Shown piece after piece: positions 8,082 through 16,557 of a stretch of DNA of 64,000 bases. This stretch comes from Nemorincola sp044225795 (GTDB lineage Bacteria > Bacteroidota > Bacteroidia > Chitinophagales > Chitinophagaceae). The stretch lies in the NCBI GenBank assembly GCA_044225795.1, contig JBGAIF010000005.1, forward strand, positions 124,001 to 188,000, in the 5' to 3' direction. Each line of letters begins with the position of its first letter. Position 1 is the first letter of the stretch. Both the position numbers and the translations under genes were made by a program. Under the pieces are notes generated by a model. The model was not told the DNA's origin. It did not search any database and saw only the letters and a list, made by a program, of their open reading frames with translations.

Positions 8082-9824
8082 TTAGCTGGTCTGGTGGCGG
8101 TATAGTTTCGCATAGCGGCCGTTGAGGGCCATTAGCTCGTCGTGGGTGCCTTGTTCGGCAATACCACCATTGTCAAGAATGATGATCTTATCAAATACCC
8201 AACTGGTGAATATTCGGTGTGTGATGACAAATGTTGTCTTATCGGCAAGGTAATGTTGCAGGTTGGCAAGGATGGTCTTCTCGGTTTGGGTATCAACCGC
8301 GGAGAGGCATTCATCAAGAATAAGCAGTTTGCTGTTCTTCAGTATGGCCCTGGCGAGCACCATGCGCTGCTTCTGCCCCCCGGATAGCATCACACCCCGC
8401 TCACCTATCATAGTTTCATATCCCCGTGCAAAGGAGGATATATCCTTATCCAGGTCAGCCATGCGCGCGGCCTCTTTCACATCAGTGTCGGTCGCGTCGT
8501 CCCTGCCAAACTTAATGTTGTTATAGATGGTATCTGAGAACAAGTAGGCTTCCTGTGGAGCGTAGGATATCTGGCGTCTCAGATCATCAAGATCAAGGGC
8601 CGTGATGCTCTTCCCGTCCAGCAGTACCTCTCCCGATGTGGTATCATACATACGCAGTAGCATATGCGCCAGCGTACTCTTTCCCGATCCCGTTTTGCCT
8701 ATTATGGCCACTTTCTCCCCTGGCCTCACATCCAGCGAAAAATGATTGAGCGCACTGATACCCGTATGTTGATAGGTAAAGGATACGTCCCTGAATGATA
8801 CAGCACCTTGTAATGGCTCCTTTACAGCTCCCGCTGGTGTAGTGATATCGGGCTTTGTCTGTAGGAACTCATCTATACGCTTCTGCGATGCACCTGCACG
8901 CTGTGTCATGCTCGCTACCATGCCTATGCTGGATATCGGGAACATGAGGATATTGATGTAGATGACAAATTGGGCGATGTTGCCCACAGTTATCTGTCCG
9001 TTTATGGCAAAGTAACCACCGATCAGTACCGTGCAGAGCATACTGATACCGATGAACAGGTTCATGAATGGAAAATATACTGCTTCTGTCAGCGACAGAT
9101 TAATGGCGCTGTTCTTATATTCTTCCGACCCTGCGTCAAAGAAGTGCATCATATTCTTCTCTTGTACAAAAGACTTGATGACCCTGATGCCGGAGTAAGA
9201 TTCCTGCGCAGTGGTAGTGAGCAAAGAAAGCTGTGCCTGTATCTTGCTGCTCTTCTTAAAAATGATCTTGTTGACCATGTATATGGAGAATGCGAGTATC
9301 GGCAGCGGGGCTATCACACACAGGCTGAGCCAGGCATTCACCCGGAACATATCCCAGATACAGAATATCGCAAGAAATACAACAGACGTGAAATACATTA
9401 TTGACGGCCCTGTGTACATCCTCACCCTCGACACATCTTCCGATATGCGGTTCATCAGGTCGCCGGTGAAGTTTGCTTTGTAAAAGCTGCTGGTCAGTTG
9501 TTGGTAGTGGCTGTATATCTCGTTTTTCTGGTCGTACTCTATATGCCTCGACATAACAATGATGGTCTGCCGCATCATGAACATGAAAAAACCTCTCAGC
9601 AGTGCCAACCCAAGCAAAGTGACCCCACCGATGATCACTTTAGACAGGACTTCCGCTCTTGGCACATGAGCCGCCATCATTTGCTGCACCTGGTCCAGCA
9701 GCTCCTTCACAACACTTCCCGGCATCACGGCAAACTTGCTGGAAATGGCCACAAACAATAAACCCAGCAACAACCGCCATTTATATTTGACGAAATATTT
9801 GTTCAGCGAGGCCAGGTTCTTCAT
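8082..9824 (-). CDS. ABC exporter, fused permease and ATPase (MsbA/multidrug type)
   Basis: The 580-residue half-transporter has six transmembrane helices in the first 330 residues and a nucleotide-binding domain after that. Walker A is GKTGSGKST (about 375-383), the signature is LSGGQKQRM, Walker B is LLILDECLSAVD with the catalytic Glu, and the H loop is ITHRI. It should work as a homodimer in the inner membrane, exporting a lipid or hydrophobic compound. MsbA-type lipid A export and drug export cannot be separated from sequence alone. It is divergent from asd with a 69-base gap. The length is normal, and all ATPase motifs are intact. Confidence 0.92.
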   Translation of the reverse strand: MKNLASLNKYFVKYKWRLLLGLLFVAISSKFAVMPGSVVKELLDQVQQMMAAHVPRAEVLSKVIIGGVTLLGLALLRGFFMFMMRQTIIVMSRHIEYDQKNEIYSHYQQLTSSFYKANFTGDLMNRISEDVSRVRMYTGPSIMYFTSVVFLAIFCIWDMFRVNAWLSLCVIAPLPILAFSIYMVNKIIFKKSSKIQAQLSLLTTTAQESYSGIRVIKSFVQEKNMMHFFDAGSEEYKNSAINLSLTEAVYFPFMNLFIGISMLCTVLIGGYFAINGQITVGNIAQFVIYINILMFPISSIGMVASMTQRAGASQKRIDEFLQTKPDITTPAGAVKEPLQGAVSFRDVSFTYQHTGISALNHFSLDVRPGEKVAIIGKTGSGKSTLAHMLLRMYDTTSGEVLLDGKSITALDLDDLRRQISYAPQEAYLFSDTIYNNIKFGRDDATDTDVKEAARMADLDKDISSFARGYETMIGERGVMLSGGQKQRMVLARAILKNSKLLILDECLSAVDTQTEKTILANLQHYLADKTTFVITHRIFTSWVFDKIIILDNGGIAEQGTHDELMALNGRYAKLYRHQTS

Positions 9825-9865
9825 CGCTGCAAATGTCGTGAATTCTGCAACAAAAATTCTTTCCT

Positions 9866-9873
9866 TACATTTG
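9866..9873 (+). promoter_or_regulatory. -7 promoter box (TACATTTG) for asd
   Basis: It matches TAnnTTTG and ends 20 bases before the asd ATG, giving a short leader. No clear -33 box was seen. Confidence 0.55.
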
Positions 9874-9893
9874 CACCTCGAATTTAAACATAT

Positions 9894-10883
9894 ATGAAAG
9901 TAGCATTAGTCGGCGCTACAGGCCTTGTGGGCAGCACCATGCTCAGAATACTGGAAGAACGTAATTTCCCGGTAACAGAACTCATCCCTGTTGCTTCTGC
10001 AAAGTCCGTAGGCAATAAGGTTTCTTTTAAAGGAAAGGAATACACCGTTGTATCAGCCGACACTGCGATCAGTATGAAACCTGCCCTCGCATTATTCTCT
10101 GCAGGTGGCAGCACCTCTCTGGAACTGGCGCCTAAATTTGCGGAAGCCGGTTGCCGCGTCGTTGACAATTCTTCTGCCTGGCGCATGAAGGAGAACATCA
10201 AGCTTATTGTTCCCGAGGTGAACGGCCATGTGCTCACTAAAGATGACTATATCATTGCCAACCCTAACTGTTCCACCATACAAATGGTGATGGTACTCGA
10301 CCCTATTCATAAAAAATATGGCATCAGGCGTGTAGTGGTCAGCACCTACCAGTCTGTGACCGGCACGGGACAGAAAGCTATTAAAGAGCTGCTGGACCAG
10401 CGCGCGGGCAGCAATGAACACAATGTTTACCCGCACAGGATAGACCTGAACATACTTCCGCACATTGATGTATTCCTCGATAATGGTTATACAAAGGAGG
10501 AAATGAAGATGACCATGGAAACCTGCAAGATCATGGGCGATGACAACATCAAGGTAACTGCGACTACCGTGCGTGTACCGGTGGTTGGCGGGCACAGCGA
10601 AAGCGTGAACATGGAACTCAACAATGACTTTTACGAGTCTGACGTTCGTGAGCTGCTGTCTAATCAGCCGGGGGTAGTGGTTATAGATAACCCGGCTATG
10701 AATGCCTACCCTATGCCGCTGGATGCCGAAGGTAAGGACGAGGTTTTTGTAGGCCGTATCCGCCGCGACTATTCTCAGCCAAACACACTCAACTGCTGGA
10801 TCGTATCAGACAACCTGCGTAAAGGTGCTGCCACCAATGCTGTGCAGATCGCCAAGTACCTGCACAACCAGGGTTGGATCTAG
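9894..10883 (+). CDS. asd: Aspartate-semialdehyde dehydrogenase
   Basis: The 329-residue enzyme makes aspartate semialdehyde from aspartyl phosphate using NADPH. This is the branch step to lysine/diaminopimelate, methionine and threonine. The N-terminus has the Rossmann motif GATGLVG (8-14). The catalytic Cys126 sits in NPNCST, and a conserved His (about 234) is in GGHSESVN. The length is normal for the family. The cytosolic enzyme is essential for peptidoglycan precursor supply. The 20-base leader is preceded by a -7 box. No other lysine-pathway genes are adjacent. Confidence 0.96.
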   Translation: MKVALVGATGLVGSTMLRILEERNFPVTELIPVASAKSVGNKVSFKGKEYTVVSADTAISMKPALALFSAGGSTSLELAPKFAEAGCRVVDNSSAWRMKENIKLIVPEVNGHVLTKDDYIIANPNCSTIQMVMVLDPIHKKYGIRRVVVSTYQSVTGTGQKAIKELLDQRAGSNEHNVYPHRIDLNILPHIDVFLDNGYTKEEMKMTMETCKIMGDDNIKVTATTVRVPVVGGHSESVNMELNNDFYESDVRELLSNQPGVVVIDNPAMNAYPMPLDAEGKDEVFVGRIRRDYSQPNTLNCWIVSDNLRKGAATNAVQIAKYLHNQGWI

Positions 10884-10906
10884 TACTTGTAAAACTTATA
10901 GTCTTC

Positions 10907-11335
10907 ATGAAACGAGCCACAATATTTATCTTATTATCTATTGTAGCTACCCATGTTTTCATTGGCATTGTTTTTGCTGACTGGTATTTGATTCCAACAA
11001 GCCTACGAACTCTTGACAAGATTGCCTTTCCATTTGTCGTAGCGATACTAATTTGTCTGGCTGTTTCGCTATTCGAGAAAGAAAACCTAACAATAATTGC
11101 TGGTATCATTTGTGTTCTCATAGCCTCATTGATATCATATTCATCAGTGAAGCCTTTAGATAGCGATTGGGACCCGATTGAAACTATTGTTCTAAGCAAA
11201 GTAGATGACCACCATCAAATAGTTGTGCTCTCGACATTTAATCCTAAACACAATACGACAAAATTAGACACCGTACTTGTCGAAGACTTCTTCATCTTCA
11301 GAAAAGAAATACATATTCCCGATATAGCGAACTGA
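10907..11335 (+). CDS. Hypothetical membrane protein
   Basis: The 142-residue product starts at the ATG at 10907 (MKRATIFILLSIVATHVFIG). An earlier in-frame ATG at 10874 overlaps the end of asd and gives a poorer N-terminus. Three hydrophobic segments are predicted: about 5-24, 40-60 and 66-85. A polar C-terminal domain of about 55 residues follows. No family was recognised. The gene is A/T-richer than asd and has no homologue in the window. Co-transcription with asd is possible, since the gap is only 23 bases. Confidence 0.55.
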   Translation: MKRATIFILLSIVATHVFIGIVFADWYLIPTSLRTLDKIAFPFVVAILICLAVSLFEKENLTIIAGIICVLIASLISYSSVKPLDSDWDPIETIVLSKVDDHHQIVVLSTFNPKHNTTKLDTVLVEDFFIFRKEIHIPDIAN

Positions 11336-11352
11336 TTAAATGCGAGTGCTTG

Positions 11353-11940
11353 TTACTTGTTTTTGTCCTGCTCCATTTTCTTAGCCACAGCTTCCAGCGT
11401 GCCGTAGAACTCTTCACCATACTTGCGTATCAAAGAGTCTTTCAGGAAAACGTACACAGGCACTTTTAGCTGACGGCCTTGTTTGCAGGCAGGTTTGCAG
11501 AGCGTTTCGCGTGGTTCGTAGTTCACCATCTCATACCCTTCCGATTGCGTGATACGTATCGGGAAAAGATGGCAGGATATGGGTTTACGGAAATCCACTT
11601 TCCCTTCTTTCCATGCTTTCTCTATACCGCACTTCACTATGCCCAGTTCATCTGTGATACCATATACGCAGATACCGCCATTCACCGTAGGGGTCACATA
11701 ACCATACTCAGGGTCTGTGGTGTGCGTGCCCTGCTTTTCTATCTCAGCAATGTATTCAGGGGTCAGGTACGACTTGATCGTCGGGTATATCTTTTTGATG
11801 ATCTTAGTTTCATCCTTGGTCAGTGGCGCGCCGCAGTCCCCGTCCACACAGCAGCCGCCCTTGCACTTCTGCAGGTCACACACAAACTGTTCTTCCACTA
11901 CCTCATCGCTCAGCAGTACATTATCTATGGCTATCATCAA
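11353..11940 (-). CDS. DUF3109 family Cys-rich protein
   Basis: The 195-residue product carries a Cys cluster (FVCDLQKCKGGCCVDGDCG, then VYGITDELGIVKCGIEKAW, then ISCHLFPIR and TLCKPACKQG). This matches the DUF3109/YkgJ-like family, which probably binds zinc or an iron-sulfur cluster. Function is unknown. It is the last of four minus-strand genes (priA, hydrolase, CBS protein, DUF3109), 69 bases after the CBS gene. An alternative start at the second Met (11937) makes little difference. Confidence 0.82.
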   Translation of the reverse strand: MMIAIDNVLLSDEVVEEQFVCDLQKCKGGCCVDGDCGAPLTKDETKIIKKIYPTIKSYLTPEYIAEIEKQGTHTTDPEYGYVTPTVNGGICVYGITDELGIVKCGIEKAWKEGKVDFRKPISCHLFPIRITQSEGYEMVNYEPRETLCKPACKQGRQLKVPVYVFLKDSLIRKYGEEFYGTLEAVAKKMEQDKNK

Positions 11941-12009
11941 AGTAAAAGTAAGGATTGAAAAATTAAAGGTACGAACGGGGAAAGGAATAACAAGAGCAGC
12001 CTGTTGTCC

Positions 12010-12669
12010 CTACATATTGATGTAGTTCATCAGCAGGTTGTACTTGGTCTCTATGTCTTCATTGTTATTCTGCTCACCATACACTTCTTTCACATTATAC
12101 CCATGACGCTCAAAAGAAGAAACAACCGGCTCCAGTACAGATTTATTGAGTTTCAGCGACACCTCCAGCATACCCGCCGCTGTAGTGCGCGACTGCATGT
12201 TAAGGACCATCACATCTTCATTCTCACAGATGCGGGCCAATTCAAACAGGGAGTAACTTCTCGGAGCCACCTCCAGAACTATGATACCCCCGGGATGCTC
12301 CACACTGCTCGACTGCGCCATATACACCATCAAGGATTCAGGCGTAACAGACCCGACATATTTCTGGTCCTGGTCCACCACAGGCAATACCGACAGGCTC
12401 ATCTGGTACATCACGCGCAGCGCCTCAAACGGGTGCGATGATACCGGTATGGCGGGTTTGAAATTCAGTACATCTTCATCTCCCACCTTTGTCTCCGTAT
12501 CCGCCCATTCCAGCAGGTCACTTTCACGCACAAGTCCCATATAATGTTCGTCATGTACTATCGGCAACTCTGAAAGGTGACTGTCTTCCATCAAAGCGAG
12601 CGCTTTGTCTCCGGTATCTTCAGTAGAAAGGATAGGGACTGACGGGGATAAAATCTGGTCAACGTTCAT
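12010..12669 (-). CDS. CBS-pair protein with ACT-like C-terminal domain
   Basis: The 219-residue product has two CBS motifs (about 1-60, with ELPIVHDEHYMGLV, and about 72-125, with VLPVVDQDQKYVGSV). A C-terminal region of about 80 residues follows (GGIIVLEVAPRSYSLFELA), resembling an ACT fold. CBS pairs bind adenine nucleotides and act as energy sensors. The gene lies 69 bases upstream of DUF3109 and downstream of the hydrolase on the same strand. No enzyme domain is fused, so it is probably a stand-alone regulatory protein. The partner is not evident from the context. Confidence 0.85.
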   Translation of the reverse strand: MNVDQILSPSVPILSTEDTGDKALALMEDSHLSELPIVHDEHYMGLVRESDLLEWADTETKVGDEDVLNFKPAIPVSSHPFEALRVMYQMSLSVLPVVDQDQKYVGSVTPESLMVYMAQSSSVEHPGGIIVLEVAPRSYSLFELARICENEDVMVLNMQSRTTAAGMLEVSLKLNKSVLEPVVSSFERHGYNVKEVYGEQNNNEDIETKYNLLMNYINM

Positions 12670-12776
12670 TTTCTTAGCTCTGTTTATCTCTGGTAACTTA
12701 TATACTGCAAAACGTGTACCAAACCTTTTTTAGTACAGTTATGGCCTGAAAATGGCATTTATATTACAATACAGAT

Positions 12777-13538
12777 CTACTTCTTATGCTTTGCCAGGAA
12801 CCCTGACAGGATATCATTGAACTCGCCCGGCACCTCCATCATTGGTGCATGTCCGCATTTGTCTATCCAGTGCAGTTCTGATGTCGGGAGCAGTTTCTGA
12901 AACTCATGCGCCACCATTGGCGGCGTGATGGTATCGTTGTTACCCCATATCAGGCAAACCGGTACTTTTATTTCCTGCAGCTCATCGCCCAGGTTGTGCT
13001 TAATCGCAGACCTTGCCAGCGCTATTATCTTAAGTGCTTTCAGCCTGTTGTTGATGATGCTGAATACCTCATCCACGAGCTCCTTAGTTGCTACCTTCGG
13101 ATCGTAGAATGTCAGTTCGGTCTTCTTCTGAACGTAGTTATAATCGCCACGCTTGGGGTATGTTTCGCCCATGCCGTTCTCAAACAAACCGGAGCTGCCC
13201 GTGAGCGTTATGGTGCGTATAAGATCCTGATGCTTAAGTGTATATACCAGCCCGATATGGCCTCCAAGAGAATTGCCCAACAAGTGAAAATCTTTCAACT
13301 TCTGGTTCTCAATGAATTTCGTGAAATACTTTGCCAGCCCGGCCACACTTGTTTCAATCAAGGTAAGATCGTACAATGGCAAAAGCGGAATGATGACCTT
13401 GTGGGTATGTTTGAAATGTTCCACTAAGTCCCTGAAATTGCTTAGCGCACCGAAAAGACCGTGTAATAATACCAACGGTTCCCCTTCTCCTTCTTCTACG
13501 TATTTAAATTTACCAGAATGTTTTATTTCGTATTCCAT
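12777..13538 (-). CDS. Alpha/beta hydrolase
   Basis: The 253-residue product has the HG oxyanion motif (LLHGLFG), nucleophile Ser90 in GNSLGG, an Asp in WGNNDTITP and a His in DKCGHAPMM. These form the usual catalytic triad of alpha/beta-fold esterases and hydrolases. It is cytosolic (no signal peptide). The substrate is unknown; resemblance to C-C bond hydrolases is only general. A TAACTTTG -7 box lies 52 bases upstream. The start ATG gives a compact N-terminus and no defects are seen. Confidence 0.87.
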   Translation of the reverse strand: MEYEIKHSGKFKYVEEGEGEPLVLLHGLFGALSNFRDLVEHFKHTHKVIIPLLPLYDLTLIETSVAGLAKYFTKFIENQKLKDFHLLGNSLGGHIGLVYTLKHQDLIRTITLTGSSGLFENGMGETYPKRGDYNYVQKKTELTFYDPKVATKELVDEVFSIINNRLKALKIIALARSAIKHNLGDELQEIKVPVCLIWGNNDTITPPMVAHEFQKLLPTSELHWIDKCGHAPMMEVPGEFNDILSGFLAKHKK

Positions 13539-13590
13539 CTACCAGATTGTAGTAATTACTGCTAAAATACTATTGTTTGTCTTAAAAAAG

Positions 13591-13598
13591 CAAAGTTA
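13591..13598 (-). promoter_or_regulatory. -7 promoter box (TAACTTTG) for the hydrolase gene
   Basis: This is a minus-strand match to TAnnTTTG, 52 bases upstream of the hydrolase ATG. The -33 element is not clear. Confidence 0.45.
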
Positions 13599-13672
13599 CA
13601 CAACTTTACACCCCATTAATGCCGTTTCCATAACGAGATAATCACATGTAACCCACATTGTGCCTGATACAT

Positions 13673-16126
13673 TTATACAGGGTCCACGTCAAATAATATC
13701 TGCACATTCGCGTTGCCCCTGGCGGCAAGTACCTGCTGCCGTTCTGTCTTCAGGAATGTCTTGATATCATTCAGCACACGGTTATCCTTCGGGCATTTGA
13801 TCCATATTTCCTGTATATACTGGTTGCGCACCCTTGATATTATGGCCGGCCCCGGCCCCTGAACAGTTATTCCCTCAAAGTTCTTTAATGCCCCTGCCAG
13901 CATATTGGCTGCACTTATTGCTTTCGCCTCGTCCTGGTGCCTGAAGGTAACTTTTATCATACGGGTAAACGGCGGGTATCCGAAGTATTCCCTGTACCTG
14001 ATCTCCTGCTTATAGAATGCGGCCACGTCATGGTCTTTTACCCACTGCAGCACCGGGTGGGCAATGTTGTATGCCTGTATCAGCACCCGGCCGGCACCGT
14101 CCACCCGGCCGGCACGGCCGCTCACCTGCTCCATAAGCTGAAATGCCCGCTCATTTACCCGGAAGTCGGGATAGCTCAATAAACTATCGGCACTTAGTAT
14201 GCCCACAAGGGATACCGACGCGAAATCCAGCCCCTTCACTACCATCTGCGTCCCCACCAGTATATCCACCTTGCGTTTTTCCAGTTGATCCAGCAGCTCG
14301 GCCATGCTGTGCTTGCCGCGCATGCTGTCCACGTCCATCCTTGCCACACGGGCCTCCGGAAATATCATCTGCACCTCTTCTTCTATTTTTTCCGTGCCGA
14401 AACTCTTACTCACCAGGTGCTGGCTGCCGCAGGACGGGCAAGTTTGTGTCACCGCCGATTTCAGCCCGCAGTAATGGCAGTGCATCCTGTCTGTACTTTT
14501 ATGATAAGTGAGCGATACCGAGCAGTTCTTACACTGGGGCACCCACCCGCATATGGTACATAGCTGGAACGGCGCATAACCCCGCCGGTTCTGGAACAGG
14601 ATCACCTGCTTCTTGTGCTGCAGGGCCTGCAGCATGGCATCGCGCAATTCCGGTGTGATCAGCTTTATTCCCTGCATCTTCAACATTTCCAGCGACTTAG
14701 CATTGACCACCTCTATCGCCGGCATCTTCACACCCATGTACCGCTCCTTCAGCGCCACGTAGGCATACTTATTATGATGCACATTGTACAGGCTTTCTAC
14801 TGACGGTGTCGCCGAGCCCAGTATCACTTTTGCATCGAACAGTGACGACATGTATATCGCAGCATCACGTGCATGAAACCGGGGCGACGGATCTTTTTGT
14901 TTATAGGAGCCGTCATGTTCTTCATCCGCAATGATCAACCCTATATCGCTATATGGCAGCCACAATGCCGACCTGGGCCCTACTACCAGCCGATGATCGC
15001 CCTTCCTGACCTTCTCCCATATCTCCACTCTTTCATTATTGCTGAAGTGGGAATGATAGACCCCCATCTGATCGCCGAAGTAAGCGTGCAACCGGCGTAC
15101 CAGTTGTGTCGTCAGCCCTATTTCCGGCAGCAGGAATATAGCCTGCTTACCTTCTGCCAGGCACTCCTTTATCTTATGTATATAGAGCAGCGTCTTTCCG
15201 CTACCGGTAACACCATGCAGCAGCGCTACCTGTTTTTCTTCCAGCCCCACGTTCAGTTCATCATAAGCTTTTTGTTGTGCTTCGGTGAACTGAACCTCTT
15301 TAGCCTCCTTTATCGCCTCGTAAGTGATACGATCCACATTTACCTCCTCCAGTTGGAATATTCCCTTGTCCACCAGCGACCTTACCTGCGCTGCAGTCGC
15401 ATCGGCCCGGGATAACAGGTCTTCCTGTTTCACCACGCCATTCTTTACTGAGAGCTCCGTATATGCCATTATTAACTTCAACTGCTTCGGAGCCCGCGCC
15501 AACTGATCGAAAAGTGCAATGAGCTCTTTCTCTTCTTTGTATTGAGGTGCCAGCCTCACTACCTTTTCCCTGCGCGGCTTGTAGGTAGCTTCCAGCGTTT
15601 CGTTGATGCGCACAGCATCCTGCTCCAGCAGTTCATTGATCACCGCGGCAAAATGCCGCACTCCTACTATGTCCCGAAGCTCACTAATGGTCAGTTCCTT
15701 TCTTATCTGCAACATTTCCGCGGCACGGTGCGCATCAGCACTCCACTCATATAGCACATCCTCTTCACCGGTCCATTCCAGGCGGGTCTCACCCATCAGC
15801 TTCAGGTGTGCCGGCAACGCCGCCTGCATCACCTCGCCGGGCGTGGCCATATAGTATTGCATCACCCATCTCCAGAACTGTAGCTGCTTTTCATTCACTA
15901 CCGGCTCATCATCTATTATGCCCTTCACCGGCTTCACCACATATGCTTCGGGCTTCTCATAGTGCAGCCGCTCTATGATCCCGGCATATTGTTTATTCTT
16001 GCCCAGCGATACCTCCACACGCATACCCGGGCGCAGAAATTCCTGCAACTCATGCGGCACCCCGTAGGTGAGCACCTGCGGCAGGCTGAGCGGTATGATA
16101 ATATCGGCGTACATAAAAACGTGCAA
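13673..16126 (-). CDS. priA: Primosomal protein N' (PriA helicase)
   Basis: The 817-residue DNA helicase restarts stalled replication forks by loading the primosome. The N-terminal DNA-binding domain is followed by Walker A GVTGSGKT and Walker B DEEH (DEEHDGSYKQ). A zinc-binding region of eight Cys (CTICGWVPQCKNC to CPSCGSQHL) and C-terminal helicase motifs (GRAGRVDGAGRVLIQ) follow. All key motifs are intact and the length is normal. No other primosome genes are adjacent; it leads a minus-strand series of four genes. Its gene-free upstream region (16127-16557) is described separately. Confidence 0.96.
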   Translation of the reverse strand: MHVFMYADIIIPLSLPQVLTYGVPHELQEFLRPGMRVEVSLGKNKQYAGIIERLHYEKPEAYVVKPVKGIIDDEPVVNEKQLQFWRWVMQYYMATPGEVMQAALPAHLKLMGETRLEWTGEEDVLYEWSADAHRAAEMLQIRKELTISELRDIVGVRHFAAVINELLEQDAVRINETLEATYKPRREKVVRLAPQYKEEKELIALFDQLARAPKQLKLIMAYTELSVKNGVVKQEDLLSRADATAAQVRSLVDKGIFQLEEVNVDRITYEAIKEAKEVQFTEAQQKAYDELNVGLEEKQVALLHGVTGSGKTLLYIHKIKECLAEGKQAIFLLPEIGLTTQLVRRLHAYFGDQMGVYHSHFSNNERVEIWEKVRKGDHRLVVGPRSALWLPYSDIGLIIADEEHDGSYKQKDPSPRFHARDAAIYMSSLFDAKVILGSATPSVESLYNVHHNKYAYVALKERYMGVKMPAIEVVNAKSLEMLKMQGIKLITPELRDAMLQALQHKKQVILFQNRRGYAPFQLCTICGWVPQCKNCSVSLTYHKSTDRMHCHYCGLKSAVTQTCPSCGSQHLVSKSFGTEKIEEEVQMIFPEARVARMDVDSMRGKHSMAELLDQLEKRKVDILVGTQMVVKGLDFASVSLVGILSADSLLSYPDFRVNERAFQLMEQVSGRAGRVDGAGRVLIQAYNIAHPVLQWVKDHDVAAFYKQEIRYREYFGYPPFTRMIKVTFRHQDEAKAISAANMLAGALKNFEGITVQGPGPAIISRVRNQYIQEIWIKCPKDNRVLNDIKTFLKTERQQVLAARGNANVQILFDVDPV

Positions 16127-16428
16127 GATAGCTTAGTAGAAAGTATTTAGTAGAAAGTAGAAAGACAACCAGGTTCCGGTTGTGTGAAAAACACTTCCGG
16201 AATGCTTCCATTCACTTCCGTTTTGCTTCCGGAAACTTCTGTTTCCCTTGTGGAAATAAAGCTTCAGAATCCCTAAATTACAATTGATAATCAATTTGTT
16301 GTCTTATTGAGATTCCCCATTTGTTTCCTGTTTGCGGAAATTGATATGTGAGTGGGCCCCGTGGATCACAGCGGCAATATAATGCCGCAACTTCTGTGCC
16401 AAAGTGCCCTTAGTACCGAATAAATATT

Positions 16429-16456
16429 ATTGTCATAGTTTAATTACCTTGACAAT
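16429..16456. promoter_or_regulatory. Interrupted inverted repeat ATTGTCA-14-TGACAAT
   Basis: The two exact 7-base half-sites are 21 bp apart centre to centre, two helical turns, the geometry of a dimeric regulator site. It lies about 100 bases upstream of the oxidoreductase ATG. The sequence is seen; the role is inferred. Confidence 0.35.
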
Positions 16457-16458
16457 GC

Positions 16459-16515
16459 ATTCCCCCTTGCGCGTAGGTTTTGTGTGTAGCCGAAGGGCTA
16501 CACGCAAGGGGGAAT
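16459..16515. repeat. Imperfect inverted repeat with a competing inner hairpin
   Basis: The outer arms 16459-16476 and 16498-16515 pair over 18 bases with one mismatch. An inner hairpin, gtgtagcc (16484-16491) with ggctacac (16496-16503), shares bases with it, so the two folds exclude each other. Confidence 0.6.
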
Positions 16516-16545
16516 ACCAGCATATCCTGCAACCGGAAAACCTTT

Positions 16546-16553
16546 TACCTTTG
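16546..16553 (+). promoter_or_regulatory. -7 promoter box (TACCTTTG) four bases before the OYE gene start
   Basis: It matches TAnnTTTG and ends only four bases before the ATG at 16558, so transcription would start at or near the start codon. Confidence 0.5.
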
Positions 16554-16557
16554 TTTC

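Larger units (their letters stand above)
16127..16557. other. Gene-free divergent region with repeats and hairpins
   Basis: No credible gene lies in these 431 bases. They hold short repeats built on CTTCCGGAA (about 16190-16245), an inverted pair ATTGTCA (16429-16435) and TGACAAT (16450-16456), a long imperfect inverted repeat (16459-16515) and a -7 box for the OYE-family gene. Confidence 0.6.
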
